NCBI RefSeq assembly: GCF_001661915.1
Contig: NZ_LYWY01000033.1
Span: forward strand, 1-64,000
Origin: Croceicoccus pelagius
GTDB taxonomy: Bacteria > Pseudomonadota > Alphaproteobacteria > Sphingomonadales > Sphingomonadaceae
DNA: 64,000 nt
Reading direction: 5' to 3'
Positions 8,215 through 17,215 of the stretch are shown here, piece by piece. Both the position numbers and the translations under genes were made by a program. Position 1 is the stretch's first letter, and each line of letters starts with the position of its first letter. Under the pieces are notes generated by a model. It did no database searches. It saw only the letters and a list, made by a program, of their open reading frames with translations, and was not told the DNA's origin.

Positions 8215-9585
8215 TCAGGGCAATTCGAACGTCGGCCTGTCAGTGGATGTCGAATGCTCGGCAACCTCCACCTCCTGCTGTGCAGAAAACCATGCCGCGA
8301 TCGCCTTGGGGTTCGACCGGAAATAGAGATGCACGTAGCTGGCAAGCAGCGAGCCGTGTTCGTATACCGCCTCGCTGCGTCCGCCGTTCGGATTTCGGGA
8401 TCGCGCGGACGGGGGCAGGGTCGTTTCGACGCGCGAATAATGGAATGCGTGCCCCCGCACCGGACCATCCGGCAATCCGACCACTTGAAGGCCAAGACCG
8501 GCCAATCGTTCCTGCATGATGGTGCGGCCTGGCATCAGGTTCGCCATCGACGCGTTTGACCCGTCGACCAGTTGCAATGACTGCATGCAAACCATCATGC
8601 CCCCACATTCGGCGAGAACCGGCTTGCCTTGCGCATGATGGCGGCGAAGATCGCGCTGCCAGTTCCCGTTCGCGGCCAAGGTCGTGGCATGAAGCTCCGG
8701 ATAACCGCCCGGCAACCAGAGCGCATCGCAATCAGGCAGGCCCTCGTCCGCCAAGGGAGAAAAGAAACGCAGGTCTGCTCCCCACTCGCGCAAGACGGCC
8801 AGGTTGTCGGGATAGAGGAAGGCGAAGCAGGCATCGCGGGCAATGCCGATCCGCACCCCCGACAAGGCAGTGCCATCGACCGCCGATTGCGGACAAGCCG
8901 TGAAAGCCACTGCGGGCGGCAGGGTGTCGACACCTGTCGGAAGGGCAGCGGCAGCGGTGTCAAGACGGTGATCGAGGTCCGCGATCTCTTCCGCCATCAG
9001 CAGGCCCAGATGCCGCGATGACAATTCAAGACCGGAACTTCGCTCGATCGCACCCATCCAGCGAACCGGGCCGCGAACGCTGTTGCGAAGCATCTCTGCG
9101 TGTCGCGCGCCCGCCACGCGGTTGGCGATGACGGCGTCGATGCGGATATCGTCGCGGTATTTCGCCAGCCCGTGCACGATCGCGCCGAATGTCTGTGCCA
9201 TGGCCGAACCGTCGATTACCGCCAGCACAGGCAGTCCGAACCGCGCGGCGATGTCGGCGCTGGACGGATCGCCGTCGAACAGGCCCATGACCCCCTCGAC
9301 AAGGATGATGTCCGCTGCCCGTGCCGCTTCGTGCAGCAGGCGGCGGCATTCCGCCTCACCCACCATGAACAGGTCAAGCGGATGGACGGGATGCCCGCTT
9401 GCCTGCTCAAGGATCATCGGGTCCAGGAAGTCCGGCCCGCACTTGAAGACGCGCACGCGCAGCCCTACGTTGCGATAACGACGGGCCAGCGCCGCCGTCA
9501 CCGTCGTCTTCCCCTGTCCCGATGCGGGCGCGGCGACCATCAGGGCCGGGCACTGCGCCGCGTCGGGCGTGGTATCGTCGATCAC
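8215..9585 (-). CDS. cobB: cobyrinate a,c-diamide synthase (CobB/CbiA)
   Basis: This 456-residue enzyme uses ATP and glutamine to amidate the a and c side chains of the corrin ring. The P-loop region APASGQGKTTVTAALARRY lies near residues 16-34. The class I-like glutaminase half carries the nucleophile Cys in LAECGGMMV. The start is GTG 9585, which overlaps the cobO stop by 4 bases (GTGA) and gives the normal family length; the longer open frame upstream is only the out-of-frame cobO sequence. It is the third gene of the minus-strand riboswitch operon. Its presence without ring-forming genes in the window suggests those lie elsewhere, or that cobyrinate-level precursors are salvaged. Confidence 0.94.
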   Translation of the reverse strand: MIDDTTPDAAQCPALMVAAPASGQGKTTVTAALARRYRNVGLRVRVFKCGPDFLDPMILEQASGHPVHPLDLFMVGEAECRRLLHEAARAADIILVEGVMGLFDGDPSSADIAARFGLPVLAVIDGSAMAQTFGAIVHGLAKYRDDIRIDAVIANRVAGARHAEMLRNSVRGPVRWMGAIERSSGLELSSRHLGLLMAEEIADLDHRLDTAAAALPTGVDTLPPAVAFTACPQSAVDGTALSGVRIGIARDACFAFLYPDNLAVLREWGADLRFFSPLADEGLPDCDALWLPGGYPELHATTLAANGNWQRDLRRHHAQGKPVLAECGGMMVCMQSLQLVDGSNASMANLMPGRTIMQERLAGLGLQVVGLPDGPVRGHAFHYSRVETTLPPSARSRNPNGGRSEAVYEHGSLLASYVHLYFRSNPKAIAAWFSAQQEVEVAEHSTSTDRPTFELP

Positions 9586-10193
9586 AGGTCGATGCCTTGC
9601 TGTGCCCTGATTCCGGCGCGAAAGGCGTGCTTTACGTCGCGAATGGCGCTGACCGTATCGGCGGCCTCGATTAAGGCATCGTGCGCCGCCCGTCCGGTGA
9701 TGACGACATGCTGCATTGCGGGCCGCGCCTCTATCGCGGGCATGATCTCTTCCAGCGAGAGATAGCGATAAGTGACGAGATACGTCAGCTCGTCCAGAAC
9801 GACGAGGTGGACCGACGGATCGGAAAGCGCCTCCTTCGCCTTTTCCCAACCGGCGCGGGCGGCGGCGATATCGCGGTCCCGGTCCTGCGTTTCCCAGGTG
9901 AACCCTTCGCCGCAGCGTTCCCAGCGCATGTTCGGATCGCGGGCGAAGTAGGCGCGTTCGCCCACTTCCGCCTTGCCCTTGATGAACTGGAAGACAGCGG
10001 CCTTTTGGCCATAGCCCAGCGTGCGGGCAACCATGCCGAACGCGGACGATGACTTGCCCTTGCCGTTCCCGGTGACGACCAGCAGCAGCCCCTTGTCGAC
10101 ATTGGCGGCGGCGATGCGCTTGTCCACCGCCTCCTTATGCTTCGCGGTGCGGGCCTTGTGCTGACGATCTGCGGCGGCCTTGTCGGCTGTCAT
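9582..10193 (-). CDS. cobO: cob(I)yrinic acid a,c-diamide adenosyltransferase
   Basis: This 203-residue CobO/CobA/BtuR-type adenosyltransferase moves the 5'-deoxyadenosyl group of ATP onto reduced corrinoids. The P-loop VTGNGKGKSSSAFGM (about residues 39-53) is the family signature. LDELTYLVTYRYL and VVITGRAAHDALIEAAD follow in the expected order. The ATG at 10193 overlaps the stop of the upstream membrane-protein gene (ATGA), and its own stop overlaps cobB. It belongs to the riboswitch-controlled minus-strand operon. Confidence 0.95.
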   Translation of the reverse strand: MTADKAAADRQHKARTAKHKEAVDKRIAAANVDKGLLLVVTGNGKGKSSSAFGMVARTLGYGQKAAVFQFIKGKAEVGERAYFARDPNMRWERCGEGFTWETQDRDRDIAAARAGWEKAKEALSDPSVHLVVLDELTYLVTYRYLSLEEIMPAIEARPAMQHVVITGRAAHDALIEAADTVSAIRDVKHAFRAGIRAQQGIDL

Positions 10194-10798
10194 CACCGGC
10201 TGCTGACCGGCACGGTCAGTCCGGCAAACCGTTCGGCCGCGATATGCGCGATGGCCGCGATGCCCGTCCAGCTGAGCGTCGCCATCAGCGTGCCGGGGAA
10301 ATAACGTTCCAGCCGCGGCAGCCAGCCCGCGATCGTCGCATCGGGGAAATGCCCGCTGAGCGCGTAGAAACCGCCGCTGGAAAACGCGTTGGACAGCAGG
10401 GCCGCAAAGCTCACCAGCAGGATCAGCGCGGGCAGCGTGGCCGGCGTCATGCCGATGCGCGCGGCGCCGAAGCGTCCGGCCAGCCACATCGCACCATAGG
10501 CAGGCAGCAGCATCCAGTAGGCGACGGTGAAGCAGAAATCGGACCCGCCCATCACGCCGATCGTCACGACATCGATGGCAAAGCCCAGCACGAACAGCGC
10601 CGGAAAGGCGAGGCGCGAGCGGATGTAGAAACCGGCCACGAAAAAGCTGGCAAGGCTGGTTTCGGGAAGGTGGATATATTCGCTGAGCGAATGGGGCCGG
10701 GTCGCCAGCATGACGATGGCAAGGGCGGCGAACACGATCGCGTCGAAACGCCGGATGGCGGGTAGCGAATTGGAATGGGTTGGCAAGGCAGTCATCAT
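10193..10798 (-). CDS. polytopic membrane protein, first gene of B12-riboswitch operon
   Basis: This 201-residue protein has about five or six hydrophobic helices (for example residues 18-35, 62-84, 88-108, 120-140 and 170-190). I do not recognise the family. It is the first gene after the minus-strand cobalamin riboswitch and is translationally coupled to cobO. That makes uptake of cobalt, a corrinoid or a corrinoid precursor the most economical guess, but no motif proves it. The start has a good ribosome site (AAGGAG); there are two tandem ATG codons (10798 and 10795), and either could be used. Confidence 0.75.
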   Translation of the reverse strand: MMTALPTHSNSLPAIRRFDAIVFAALAIVMLATRPHSLSEYIHLPETSLASFFVAGFYIRSRLAFPALFVLGFAIDVVTIGVMGGSDFCFTVAYWMLLPAYGAMWLAGRFGAARIGMTPATLPALILLVSFAALLSNAFSSGGFYALSGHFPDATIAGWLPRLERYFPGTLMATLSWTGIAAIAHIAAERFAGLTVPVSSR

Positions 10799-10959
10799 CG
10801 GTCTCCTTTTCGGATGAGAGCGATGCGTCGCCCGTGGACGATGCCACAGGACGGGAGGCCGGGACTGGGATCCACGGCGCGCAGCAATCTTCGCAAGTGC
10901 CGAATGACGCGGCCCTTCCCCTCAACGCACACACAAGTGTCGTCCATCAAGGAACAAGG

Positions 10960-11200
10960 CCCCTCGTTCGTCCGGTACATCCCGCCCGGGCGAAGAACGA
11001 CGGCAACGGGCCGGTTTCCTGACTAGCCGGTTCGACGCGAAACTTGCCGCCTTCTCGGAAAGAAACACTTCCTTCCAATGGCATAGTGGCAAGCCGCTCA
11101 CCAGCGACAGTTGCGGGAGCAGTGCCGGATCGCGATGGCGGACCATCGTGCCGGACTTCCCGATTAAGCCCTTGCGGGCACCCGTTACGCCGGCGGCAAT
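10960..11200 (-). ncRNA. cobalamin riboswitch (minus strand)
   Basis: Read on the minus strand, the leader of the membrane protein-cobO-cobB operon has the B12 riboswitch hallmarks. A 5' segment GGGTGCCCGCAAGGGCTTAA starts near 11190, CTGCTCCCGCAACTGT follows, and the B12 box variant AGTCAGGAAACCGGCC lies at 11024-11009. A hairpin (10999-10965, arms CGTTCTTCG.. and CGAACG) comes after it as the probable expression platform. B12 binding would shut off the operon. Outer limits are approximate. Confidence 0.9.
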
Positions 11201-11284
11201 AGGGCCGATTAAAGCGGCAGGCAAGTGTTCGCATTTGCACAACACGCTTGCCAGCCACGCGCCATGCGATTATCCGCCCGCCCA

Positions 11285-11495
11285 AGCGACAGGTTCCCCG
11301 CAAGGGGATTGAAAGGGAACGCGGTTCAAGACCGCGGCTGCCCCTGCAACTGTGAGCGGAGAGCCATCGGCCATCATGCCATTGGGGTTTCACAGCCCCG
11401 AGAAGGCGGCCGGACCGGCATCGACCCGCAAGCCAGGAGACCTGCCTGACGCCGTCGTTCTTCGTCCGGACAGGGTGTGCCGGCCGAACGGGGAA
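11285..11495 (+). ncRNA. cobalamin riboswitch (plus strand)
   Basis: The leader of btuB carries GGTTCCCCGCAAGGGGATTG at its 5' side, then GCTGCCCCTGCAACTGTGAG, and a near-consensus B12 box AGCCAGGAGACCTGCC at 11431-11446. A hairpin with arms GTTCTTCG and CGAAC follows at about 11456-11490, nearly identical to the one after the minus-strand riboswitch. It is expected to repress the btuB-cob operon when adenosylcobalamin is abundant. About 130 untranslated bases separate it from btuB; I see no gene in them. Confidence 0.93.
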
Positions 11496-11625
11496 GTTCC
11501 CTCGCGAAACGACAGCCATTGCCTCGTGCGGCGCGTGCCGGACGGGATGGTCGTTGCGTGTTGGCATCGGCCTTTCCCCCCGACGCAATCCGCGCGTGGC
11601 GTCTTGTCACTTGTGGGGATTGTCC

Positions 11626-13533
11626 ATGCCCGAATACCGTTTTTTCACCCTTCCGGCCGTTGCCTTTGGCCTCTCCATCGCGCCCGCCGCTTTGGCCAAC
11701 GCAGTCGGCGAAGAGATCGTCGTATCGGTGTTGCGTACGCCGGTAGAAATCGACCGCGTCGCTGCTTCCGTGACCGTGCTGGATCTGGAAGAGATCGAGG
11801 CGCAGCAGCCTGTTGCGCTGACCGACGTACTGGTACGTACCGCCGGCATCGGCATCACCCGCAACGGCGGATATGGCACGGCGACGTCGTTGCGTATTCG
11901 CGGTGCCGATGCCGGGCACAGCGTGCTGGTGATCGACGGGATGCGCCTGTCCGACACCTCAACCACCGATGGCGGCGCCGATTTCGGCGGACTGTTCGCC
12001 GACGACATCGAACGGATAGAGATCCTGCGCGGGCCGCAGTCCGTGTTGTGGGGCAGCAATGCCATCGGCGGCGTCGTCAACGTCGTCACGGCCAGGCCTA
12101 CCGCGCCGCTGGAAGGCCGCTTTGCAGTCGAGGGCGGGTCGCGCAGTACGCTGAACGCGCGCGCCGGGGCGGGCGGCAGCAGCGACGCCATCGACTGGCG
12201 TATCGCGGGCAGCACGTTCACCACCGACGGCATCTCGGCCCGCGCCAACGGGAACGAGCGCGACGGTTACAGCCGCCAGTCGGGCAGTGGCACGCTGACG
12301 GCGCGGCTGGCACCTGACCTCGCGCTTGACCTGCGCGGATATTACGCCAACGGGCGCAACGATTTCGACGGGTTTTCGGGCGACAGCCGCGCCTATGGCC
12401 TGACGCAGACCTGGTCCGCCTATTCGGGCCTGAACGCCGCGTTTCTCGACGGCCGGTTCACCAACCGCATCGCGGTGATCGAGAACCGCACCGACCGCGA
12501 CAACTTTGACCCGGTCCGCAGCATTCGCCAGCAGACCTTCGACGCGCAAGGCCGCACCCGCCGCTACGAATACCAGGGCGGACTGGCGCTGGCAGACGGC
12601 ATCGACCTCGCCTTCGGGGCCGAGCGAGAGGAGCAGCGGATGCGGACCGCTTCGCCCGGCAACAACACCGCGCCGATCAGCGTCACCCGGGCCGAAGCGG
12701 ATATCGACAGCCTCTACGCCCAGGCGCGCATCAGCCCTATGCAGGCGCTGACTGCCGAGGGCGGCATCCGCCACGACAGCCATTCGCGGTTCGGCGGCAA
12801 CACCGTGTTCAGCCTGGGCGCCGCTTTCGCGCCCGGCAACGGCAATACCGTCGTGCGCGCCAACTATGCCGAGGGGTTCAAGGCGCCCTCGCTTTACCAG
12901 TTGTTCACGCAATACGGATCGGCGGACCTGCGGCCCGAACATGCGCGTGGCTGGGAAGCGGGGATCGAACAAAGCCTCGCCGATGATCGCGCCACGATTG
13001 CGGTCACCTATTTTCAGCGCAAGAGCGACAATTTAATCGATTTTGCCTATTGCCCGACCACCGGGACGCCGCCCGCCCAGTGCTATATTCCCGGCACTCA
13101 AGTGGAGCGGTTCGGTTATTACGCCAACATCGACCGCACCCGCGCACGCGGGGTGGAGGCGACCGCATCGGCGCAATTCGGGCCGGTTTTCGCGCGCGGC
13201 AATTTCAGCTGGATCGATGCGGAGGACCGCAGCGATGGCAGGCAGCTGCCACGCGTGCCGCGCTATCTGGCCAATGCCACGCTCGGCTATTCGGCGCCTG
13301 CCGGTCATTCACTGTCGGTCGCGCTCAGATACGCAGGCAAGAGCCGGGACCGGGCGGGCGGCGTGATGCTGGACGATTATTGGCTGACCGATCTGCGCGG
13401 TGAAGTCGCGTTGGCAGAAGACCTGTCGCTCTATGGCCGGGTCGAGAACCTGTTCGATACCGATTACGCTACGGCCAGCGGCTATGGCACATTGGGCCGC
13501 AGCTTTTATGCCGGCGCAAGGGCACGGTTCTGA
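11626..13533 (+). CDS. btuB: TonB-dependent vitamin B12 receptor
   Basis: This 635-residue outer-membrane receptor imports cobalamin or cobinamide using TonB energy. The ATG at 11626 gives a clear signal peptide ending near AALA. A TonB-box-like EEIVVSVLRTP opens the mature protein. The plug domain (about 45-150) contains LRGPQSVLWGSNAIGGVVNV, and a 22-strand barrel ends in Phe (GARARF), as outer-membrane proteins do. It lies directly behind a cobalamin riboswitch and its stop overlaps the next start. The receptor role is well supported; the preferred corrinoid is not known. Confidence 0.94.
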   Translation: MPEYRFFTLPAVAFGLSIAPAALANAVGEEIVVSVLRTPVEIDRVAASVTVLDLEEIEAQQPVALTDVLVRTAGIGITRNGGYGTATSLRIRGADAGHSVLVIDGMRLSDTSTTDGGADFGGLFADDIERIEILRGPQSVLWGSNAIGGVVNVVTARPTAPLEGRFAVEGGSRSTLNARAGAGGSSDAIDWRIAGSTFTTDGISARANGNERDGYSRQSGSGTLTARLAPDLALDLRGYYANGRNDFDGFSGDSRAYGLTQTWSAYSGLNAAFLDGRFTNRIAVIENRTDRDNFDPVRSIRQQTFDAQGRTRRYEYQGGLALADGIDLAFGAEREEQRMRTASPGNNTAPISVTRAEADIDSLYAQARISPMQALTAEGGIRHDSHSRFGGNTVFSLGAAFAPGNGNTVVRANYAEGFKAPSLYQLFTQYGSADLRPEHARGWEAGIEQSLADDRATIAVTYFQRKSDNLIDFAYCPTTGTPPAQCYIPGTQVERFGYYANIDRTRARGVEATASAQFGPVFARGNFSWIDAEDRSDGRQLPRVPRYLANATLGYSAPAGHSLSVALRYAGKSRDRAGGVMLDDYWLTDLRGEVALAEDLSLYGRVENLFDTDYATASGYGTLGRSFYAGARARF

Positions 13534-13940
13534 TGCTGGCGCGGGGCAGCAGCGGCCCTTCGGTGGTGGTGTGCAGCACGTGCCGCCTGTCCGCCGAGAG
13601 CCGAGAGGACGATGCCGGGCAGCGCGGCGGCGCGCTGCTCGCGCAGGAAATGCGCGCGTTGCAGCAGGCGGACGACCGCTATGCCGCCATCGAGGTAGAG
13701 GAGATGTCCTGCCTGTTCGCCTGTTCGCGGCATTGCGCGGTGCATCTGCGCGCGCCCGGCAAGATCGGATACGTCCTCGGCGATTTCACGCCCGATGCAC
13801 AGAGCGCGCAGGCGATTCTCGACTATGCGGTGCACCATGACGCCAGCGCCGAGGGGCAGGTGCGCTATGCCGACTGGCCCGACGGCGTCAAAGGCCACTT
13901 CATCGTGCGCGTACCGCCCGAAGGAGGGATCGTCGCATGA
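13533..13940 (+). CDS. DUF1636 Cys-rich protein of the B12 operon
   Basis: This 135-residue protein resembles the DUF1636 family of small, predicted metal-binding proteins often found beside cobalamin or metal genes. Cysteines sit as VCSTCR near residues 14-18 and as SCLFACSRHC near 59-68, the spacing expected for a ferredoxin-like or zinc site. The start overlaps the btuB stop (TGATG) and the end overlaps cobT by 4 bases. Function is unknown; a role in metal delivery or corrinoid reduction is only suggested by its place in the operon. Confidence 0.8.
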   Translation: MLARGSSGPSVVVCSTCRLSAESREDDAGQRGGALLAQEMRALQQADDRYAAIEVEEMSCLFACSRHCAVHLRAPGKIGYVLGDFTPDAQSAQAILDYAVHHDASAEGQVRYADWPDGVKGHFIVRVPPEGGIVA

Positions 13941-14953
13941 CCCTGTTCGCCGATCCCGCCGCCTTCGCCGCAGCGTTGTACAGCCTGCCTGCGCCCGATC
14001 CTGCCGCGCGAAAGGCCGCCGCTCAGCGACAGGCCGAACTGACCAAGCCTGCCGGTTCGCTGGGCCGGTTGGAAGAAATCGCGCTGTTCATGGCGGGGTG
14101 GCAGGGCAATGGCCGACCACGGGCCGATCGCATCGCGGCGGCCATCTTCGCGGGCAACCATGGCTGTGCCGCGCAAGGGGTTAGCGCCTTTCCGCCAGAA
14201 GTCACCGCGCAGATGGTGGCCAACTTCGAGGCGGGCGGTGCGGCGATCAACGCGTTGACCCATGCCTGCGGGGCCAGCCTCTCTGTCGTGGCGCTCGATC
14301 TCGACCGGCCCACCGCCGACATCTCGAGGGCCCCGGCGATGACCGAACGGGAATGCCTCGACGCGCTGAACCGCGGCGCGGCGGCGGTGCCTGACGATTG
14401 CCAGCTTTTCATTCCCGGCGAAATGGGCATCGCAAACACCACGCCCGCCGCAGCGCTGTGCATGGCCGCCTTTGGTGGCAGCGCGGCGGACTGGGCGGGG
14501 CGAGGCACCGGCATCGACGATGCCGCGCTGGCCGCCAAGCGGCGCGTAATCGAGACGGCTGTGCACTTGCACGGCCTGCACCGTGCCACCGCGTTCGAGA
14601 CGCTGCGCCGTCTCGGCGGGCGCGAGATCGCGGCGATCGCGGGTGCGGTCCTTGCCGCGCGACTGCGGCGCATCCCCGTCCTTCTCGACGGTTTCATCGT
14701 CTGCGCTGCGATTGCGCCGCTGGCGCGCGATGTGCCTGGTATCGTCGATCATTGCCTTGCCGCGCACCAGTCGGCAGAGGCGGCGCATGGACGTTTGCTT
14801 GCCGCGCTTCGCCTTGCGCCGCTGCTGACGCTCGACATGCGGTTGGGCGAGGGGTCGGGTGCGGCAGTGGCGGCGCAGATCGTCCACTCGGCGCTCGCCG
14901 CGCACAACCGCATGGCGACTTTTGCCGAGGCGGCGGTGGCCGGGGTTTCGTGA
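13937..14953 (+). CDS. cobT: nicotinate-nucleotide--dimethylbenzimidazole phosphoribosyltransferase
   Basis: This 338-residue enzyme makes alpha-ribazole 5'-phosphate from a lower-ligand base and nicotinate mononucleotide, the first step of nucleotide-loop assembly. Family landmarks are TKPAGSLGRLEEIA (about 36-49), FAGNHGCAAQGVSAFP, GEMGIANTTPAAAL, GRGTGID, PVLLDGFI, and the catalytic-Glu segment MRLGEGSGA near the C terminus. The substitution GEMGIA for the usual GEMGIG is small. Length is normal. It is coupled to the DUF1636 gene upstream and the phosphatase downstream. Confidence 0.95.
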   Translation: MTLFADPAAFAAALYSLPAPDPAARKAAAQRQAELTKPAGSLGRLEEIALFMAGWQGNGRPRADRIAAAIFAGNHGCAAQGVSAFPPEVTAQMVANFEAGGAAINALTHACGASLSVVALDLDRPTADISRAPAMTERECLDALNRGAAAVPDDCQLFIPGEMGIANTTPAAALCMAAFGGSAADWAGRGTGIDDAALAAKRRVIETAVHLHGLHRATAFETLRRLGGREIAAIAGAVLAARLRRIPVLLDGFIVCAAIAPLARDVPGIVDHCLAAHQSAEAAHGRLLAALRLAPLLTLDMRLGEGSGAAVAAQIVHSALAAHNRMATFAEAAVAGVS

Positions 14954-15528
14954 TACCTTTCACTCTCCACCTGATGCGCCACGGCCCGCCCTTGCGCACC
15001 GGTCTGATGCTGGGACATCATGACGAGCCTGCGGCATCGGGCGCGCATGCCGACATGGTTTCGCGTGCGGCGATGCTGGAATTCGGGGCGATCGTGTCTT
15101 CCGATCTTGGCCGGGCGGTGGATGGTGCCGCGGCCATCGCGCGTGCGCGCGGCCTGCCGCTGCGCCGTGATGTGCGCTGGCGCGAGTTGCATTTCGGCGT
15201 GTGGGACGGGATGCCCGCGTCGGAGATCGACCCGCAGGGGTTGCAACGTTTCTGGGCAGACCCCGATGCCTATCCGCCGCCCGGGGGTGAGCGGTGGAGC
15301 GCGTTGCGGCGGCGAGTTCTGTCCGCCATCGATGCGCTGGCCGGGCCCGCCCTGGTGGTCACGCACGGCGGCGCAATGCGGGCGGCGATATCGGTGCTCA
15401 CCGGGCTCGATCACCGCGGCGTATGGGCTTTCGATCTGCCTTATGGCGCGTGCGTGTCGCTGCGGGTCTGGCGGGGTGAGACGGCGGATACGCCGCTGTC
15501 GGGACAGATCACGGACCTGCGATCGTGA
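14950..15528 (+). CDS. cobC: alpha-ribazole phosphatase (histidine phosphatase family)
   Basis: This 192-residue phosphoglycerate-mutase-like enzyme is the CobC-type phosphatase that removes phosphate from alpha-ribazole phosphate or adenosylcobalamin phosphate. The phosphohistidine motif LMRHGPP is at residues 8-14. RELHFGVWDGMP and the second catalytic His in VVTHGGAMRA follow. The GTG start at 14950 overlaps the cobT stop by 4 bases. The name follows Salmonella usage. Specificity is inferred from the operon, since the fold is shared with many phosphatases. Confidence 0.88.
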   Translation: MIPFTLHLMRHGPPLRTGLMLGHHDEPAASGAHADMVSRAAMLEFGAIVSSDLGRAVDGAAAIARARGLPLRRDVRWRELHFGVWDGMPASEIDPQGLQRFWADPDAYPPPGGERWSALRRRVLSAIDALAGPALVVTHGGAMRAAISVLTGLDHRGVWAFDLPYGACVSLRVWRGETADTPLSGQITDLRS

Positions 15529-16235
15529 AGGCCATCGTCATCGCCTTCCAGTTCATGACGCGCATCCCGCTTCCTGCGGTCGATGCGCGGCCCGCCGACC
15601 TCGCGGCGGCGATGCGATGGTTTCCGCTGGCGGGCGTTGCGGTCGGCGCGGTGGTCTGGGGTGCGACCTGGATGGCCGGGGAGGTCGATACAAACCTCGC
15701 CGCGCTGGCGGGCGTTGTCGCCTGGGTTGCGATTACGGGCGCGCTGCATCTGGACGGATTGGGCGACGTTGCCGATGGCGCAGGCGCCGCGCACCGCGAC
15801 AAGGCGCGCCTGTCGGCGGCGATGGCCGATCCGCATATTGGCAGTTTCGGGGTTGTCGCGATCGTCCTGCAACTGGCAGCGAAAATTGTCCTTCTGGGGC
15901 TTCTGGCTGAACGGAGCGGGCTCCATGCGCTGCCCGCCATCGGTTGCGTGGCGCGGATCGGGCCGCTGGCATGGGCCATGCTGTTGCCGCCGCTGCATGA
16001 AGGGATCGGCACCAAGTTCGCCACCGCCATGGAACCGCGCCATCTTGCGATCTGGGCGCTGGTCGGCGCAGGGCTGGCGTGGTTTCTGCCCGCAATACTG
16101 CTTGCCGTTCCTGCGCTGGGGGTATGGGCCCTGTGGGTCCGATCGCGGCTTGGCGGTATTTCAGGCGACAGCCACGGTGCCGGAATCGAACTGGTGGAAA
16201 CAGCCTTGCTGATCGCCTGCGTGGTGTCGGCGTGA
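15525..16235 (+). CDS. cobS: adenosylcobinamide-GDP ribazoletransferase
   Basis: This 236-residue inner-membrane enzyme joins activated cobinamide-GDP to alpha-ribazole, closing the nucleotide loop. About six hydrophobic helices are visible. The family motifs HLDGLGDVADG (about 75-85) and RLSAAMADPHIGSFG (about 93-107) are intact. It starts with GTG, overlapping the preceding stop by 4 bases, and its own stop overlaps the next GTG in the same way. Length is slightly below the usual 240-260. Confidence 0.94.
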   Translation: MKAIVIAFQFMTRIPLPAVDARPADLAAAMRWFPLAGVAVGAVVWGATWMAGEVDTNLAALAGVVAWVAITGALHLDGLGDVADGAGAAHRDKARLSAAMADPHIGSFGVVAIVLQLAAKIVLLGLLAERSGLHALPAIGCVARIGPLAWAMLLPPLHEGIGTKFATAMEPRHLAIWALVGAGLAWFLPAILLAVPALGVWALWVRSRLGGISGDSHGAGIELVETALLIACVVSA

Positions 16236-17215
16236 CGGACGCGTTCGACTGGCACGGCGGCAGGCTGGACGAGGCGCATGAGCGGTTCGGCAATGGCGAT
16301 CTGCCCTGGCTGGACTTGTCGACCGGCATCAACCCGCGCGCCTGGCCGGTGCCGGAGAATATCGGCATCGACTGGCAGGCCCTGCCCACGCCATCGGCAC
16401 TTGCCACGCTGGAACAGGCTGCCGCCCGCCATTTCGGGGTGGATCCGGCCCTGTGCTGCGCCTTGCCCGGCAGCGAGATCGGCCTGCGCGTCTTGGGCCG
16501 CCTGCTCGATCTACCGGGCCGCCATATGGCCCCATGCTATCGCACGCACACCGCTGCCTTTCGGAACAGCCATACCGGTGATCCGGCACGGTGCGAGGGC
16601 AGGTCCGATGCGGTGGTGATCGCCAATCCCAACAATCCCGACGGCCGCATCCTCAAGCACGCCGAACTGCAACGCTGGCTGTCGGCGCAGCAAGCTGCGG
16701 GCGGATGGCTGATCGTGGACGAAGCCTTTGCCGACGCCGTGCCGGAAACGAGTATCGCAGGTCTTGTCGGTGCGGGCCGCAACATGATCGTCCTGCGCTC
16801 GTTCGGTAAGTTTTTCGGGCTTGCGGGTGTGCGTCTGGGCTTTGCCATCGCGCCGCCGCCGATCGTTGGCGGGCTGCGCGAAATGCTGGGCGACTGGCCG
16901 GTTTCGGCCGCGGCCATCGCGATCGGAACTAGGGCCTATGCCGATACGGTGTGGATCGCAAAGGCGCGCACGGAACTTCCCGTGCGGGAAAGGGCGTTCG
17001 ACGATCTGCTGCACAGGCACGGCCTTGTGGTGAAGGGCGGCACTTGCCTTTTCAGACTGATCGAAAACGAACGCGCAGGTGCCCTGTTTGAACGATTTGG
17101 CCGCAACCGGATCCTGACCCGCCCGTTCGCCGATTACCCGCATTGGCTGCGGCTCGGCGTTCCGGCCGACCGGAATGATCTTGCCCGGATCGAGGCTGCT
17201 TTCGCCGATGGCTGA
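16232..17215 (+). CDS. cobD: threonine-phosphate decarboxylase-like PLP enzyme
   Basis: This 327-residue fold-type I PLP enzyme corresponds to CobD of Salmonella (CobC in Pseudomonas denitrificans naming). It supplies the (R)-1-aminopropan-2-ol phosphate linker. LSTGINPRAWP opens the protein, VIANPNNPDGRI and LIVDEAFAD form the cofactor pocket, and the PLP lysine sits in SFGKFFGLAGVRLG (about residue 191). The GTG start overlaps the cobS stop by 4 bases. An open frame extends further upstream but is only the cobS region in another frame. Confidence 0.92.
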   Translation: MTDAFDWHGGRLDEAHERFGNGDLPWLDLSTGINPRAWPVPENIGIDWQALPTPSALATLEQAAARHFGVDPALCCALPGSEIGLRVLGRLLDLPGRHMAPCYRTHTAAFRNSHTGDPARCEGRSDAVVIANPNNPDGRILKHAELQRWLSAQQAAGGWLIVDEAFADAVPETSIAGLVGAGRNMIVLRSFGKFFGLAGVRLGFAIAPPPIVGGLREMLGDWPVSAAAIAIGTRAYADTVWIAKARTELPVRERAFDDLLHRHGLVVKGGTCLFRLIENERAGALFERFGRNRILTRPFADYPHWLRLGVPADRNDLARIEAAFADG

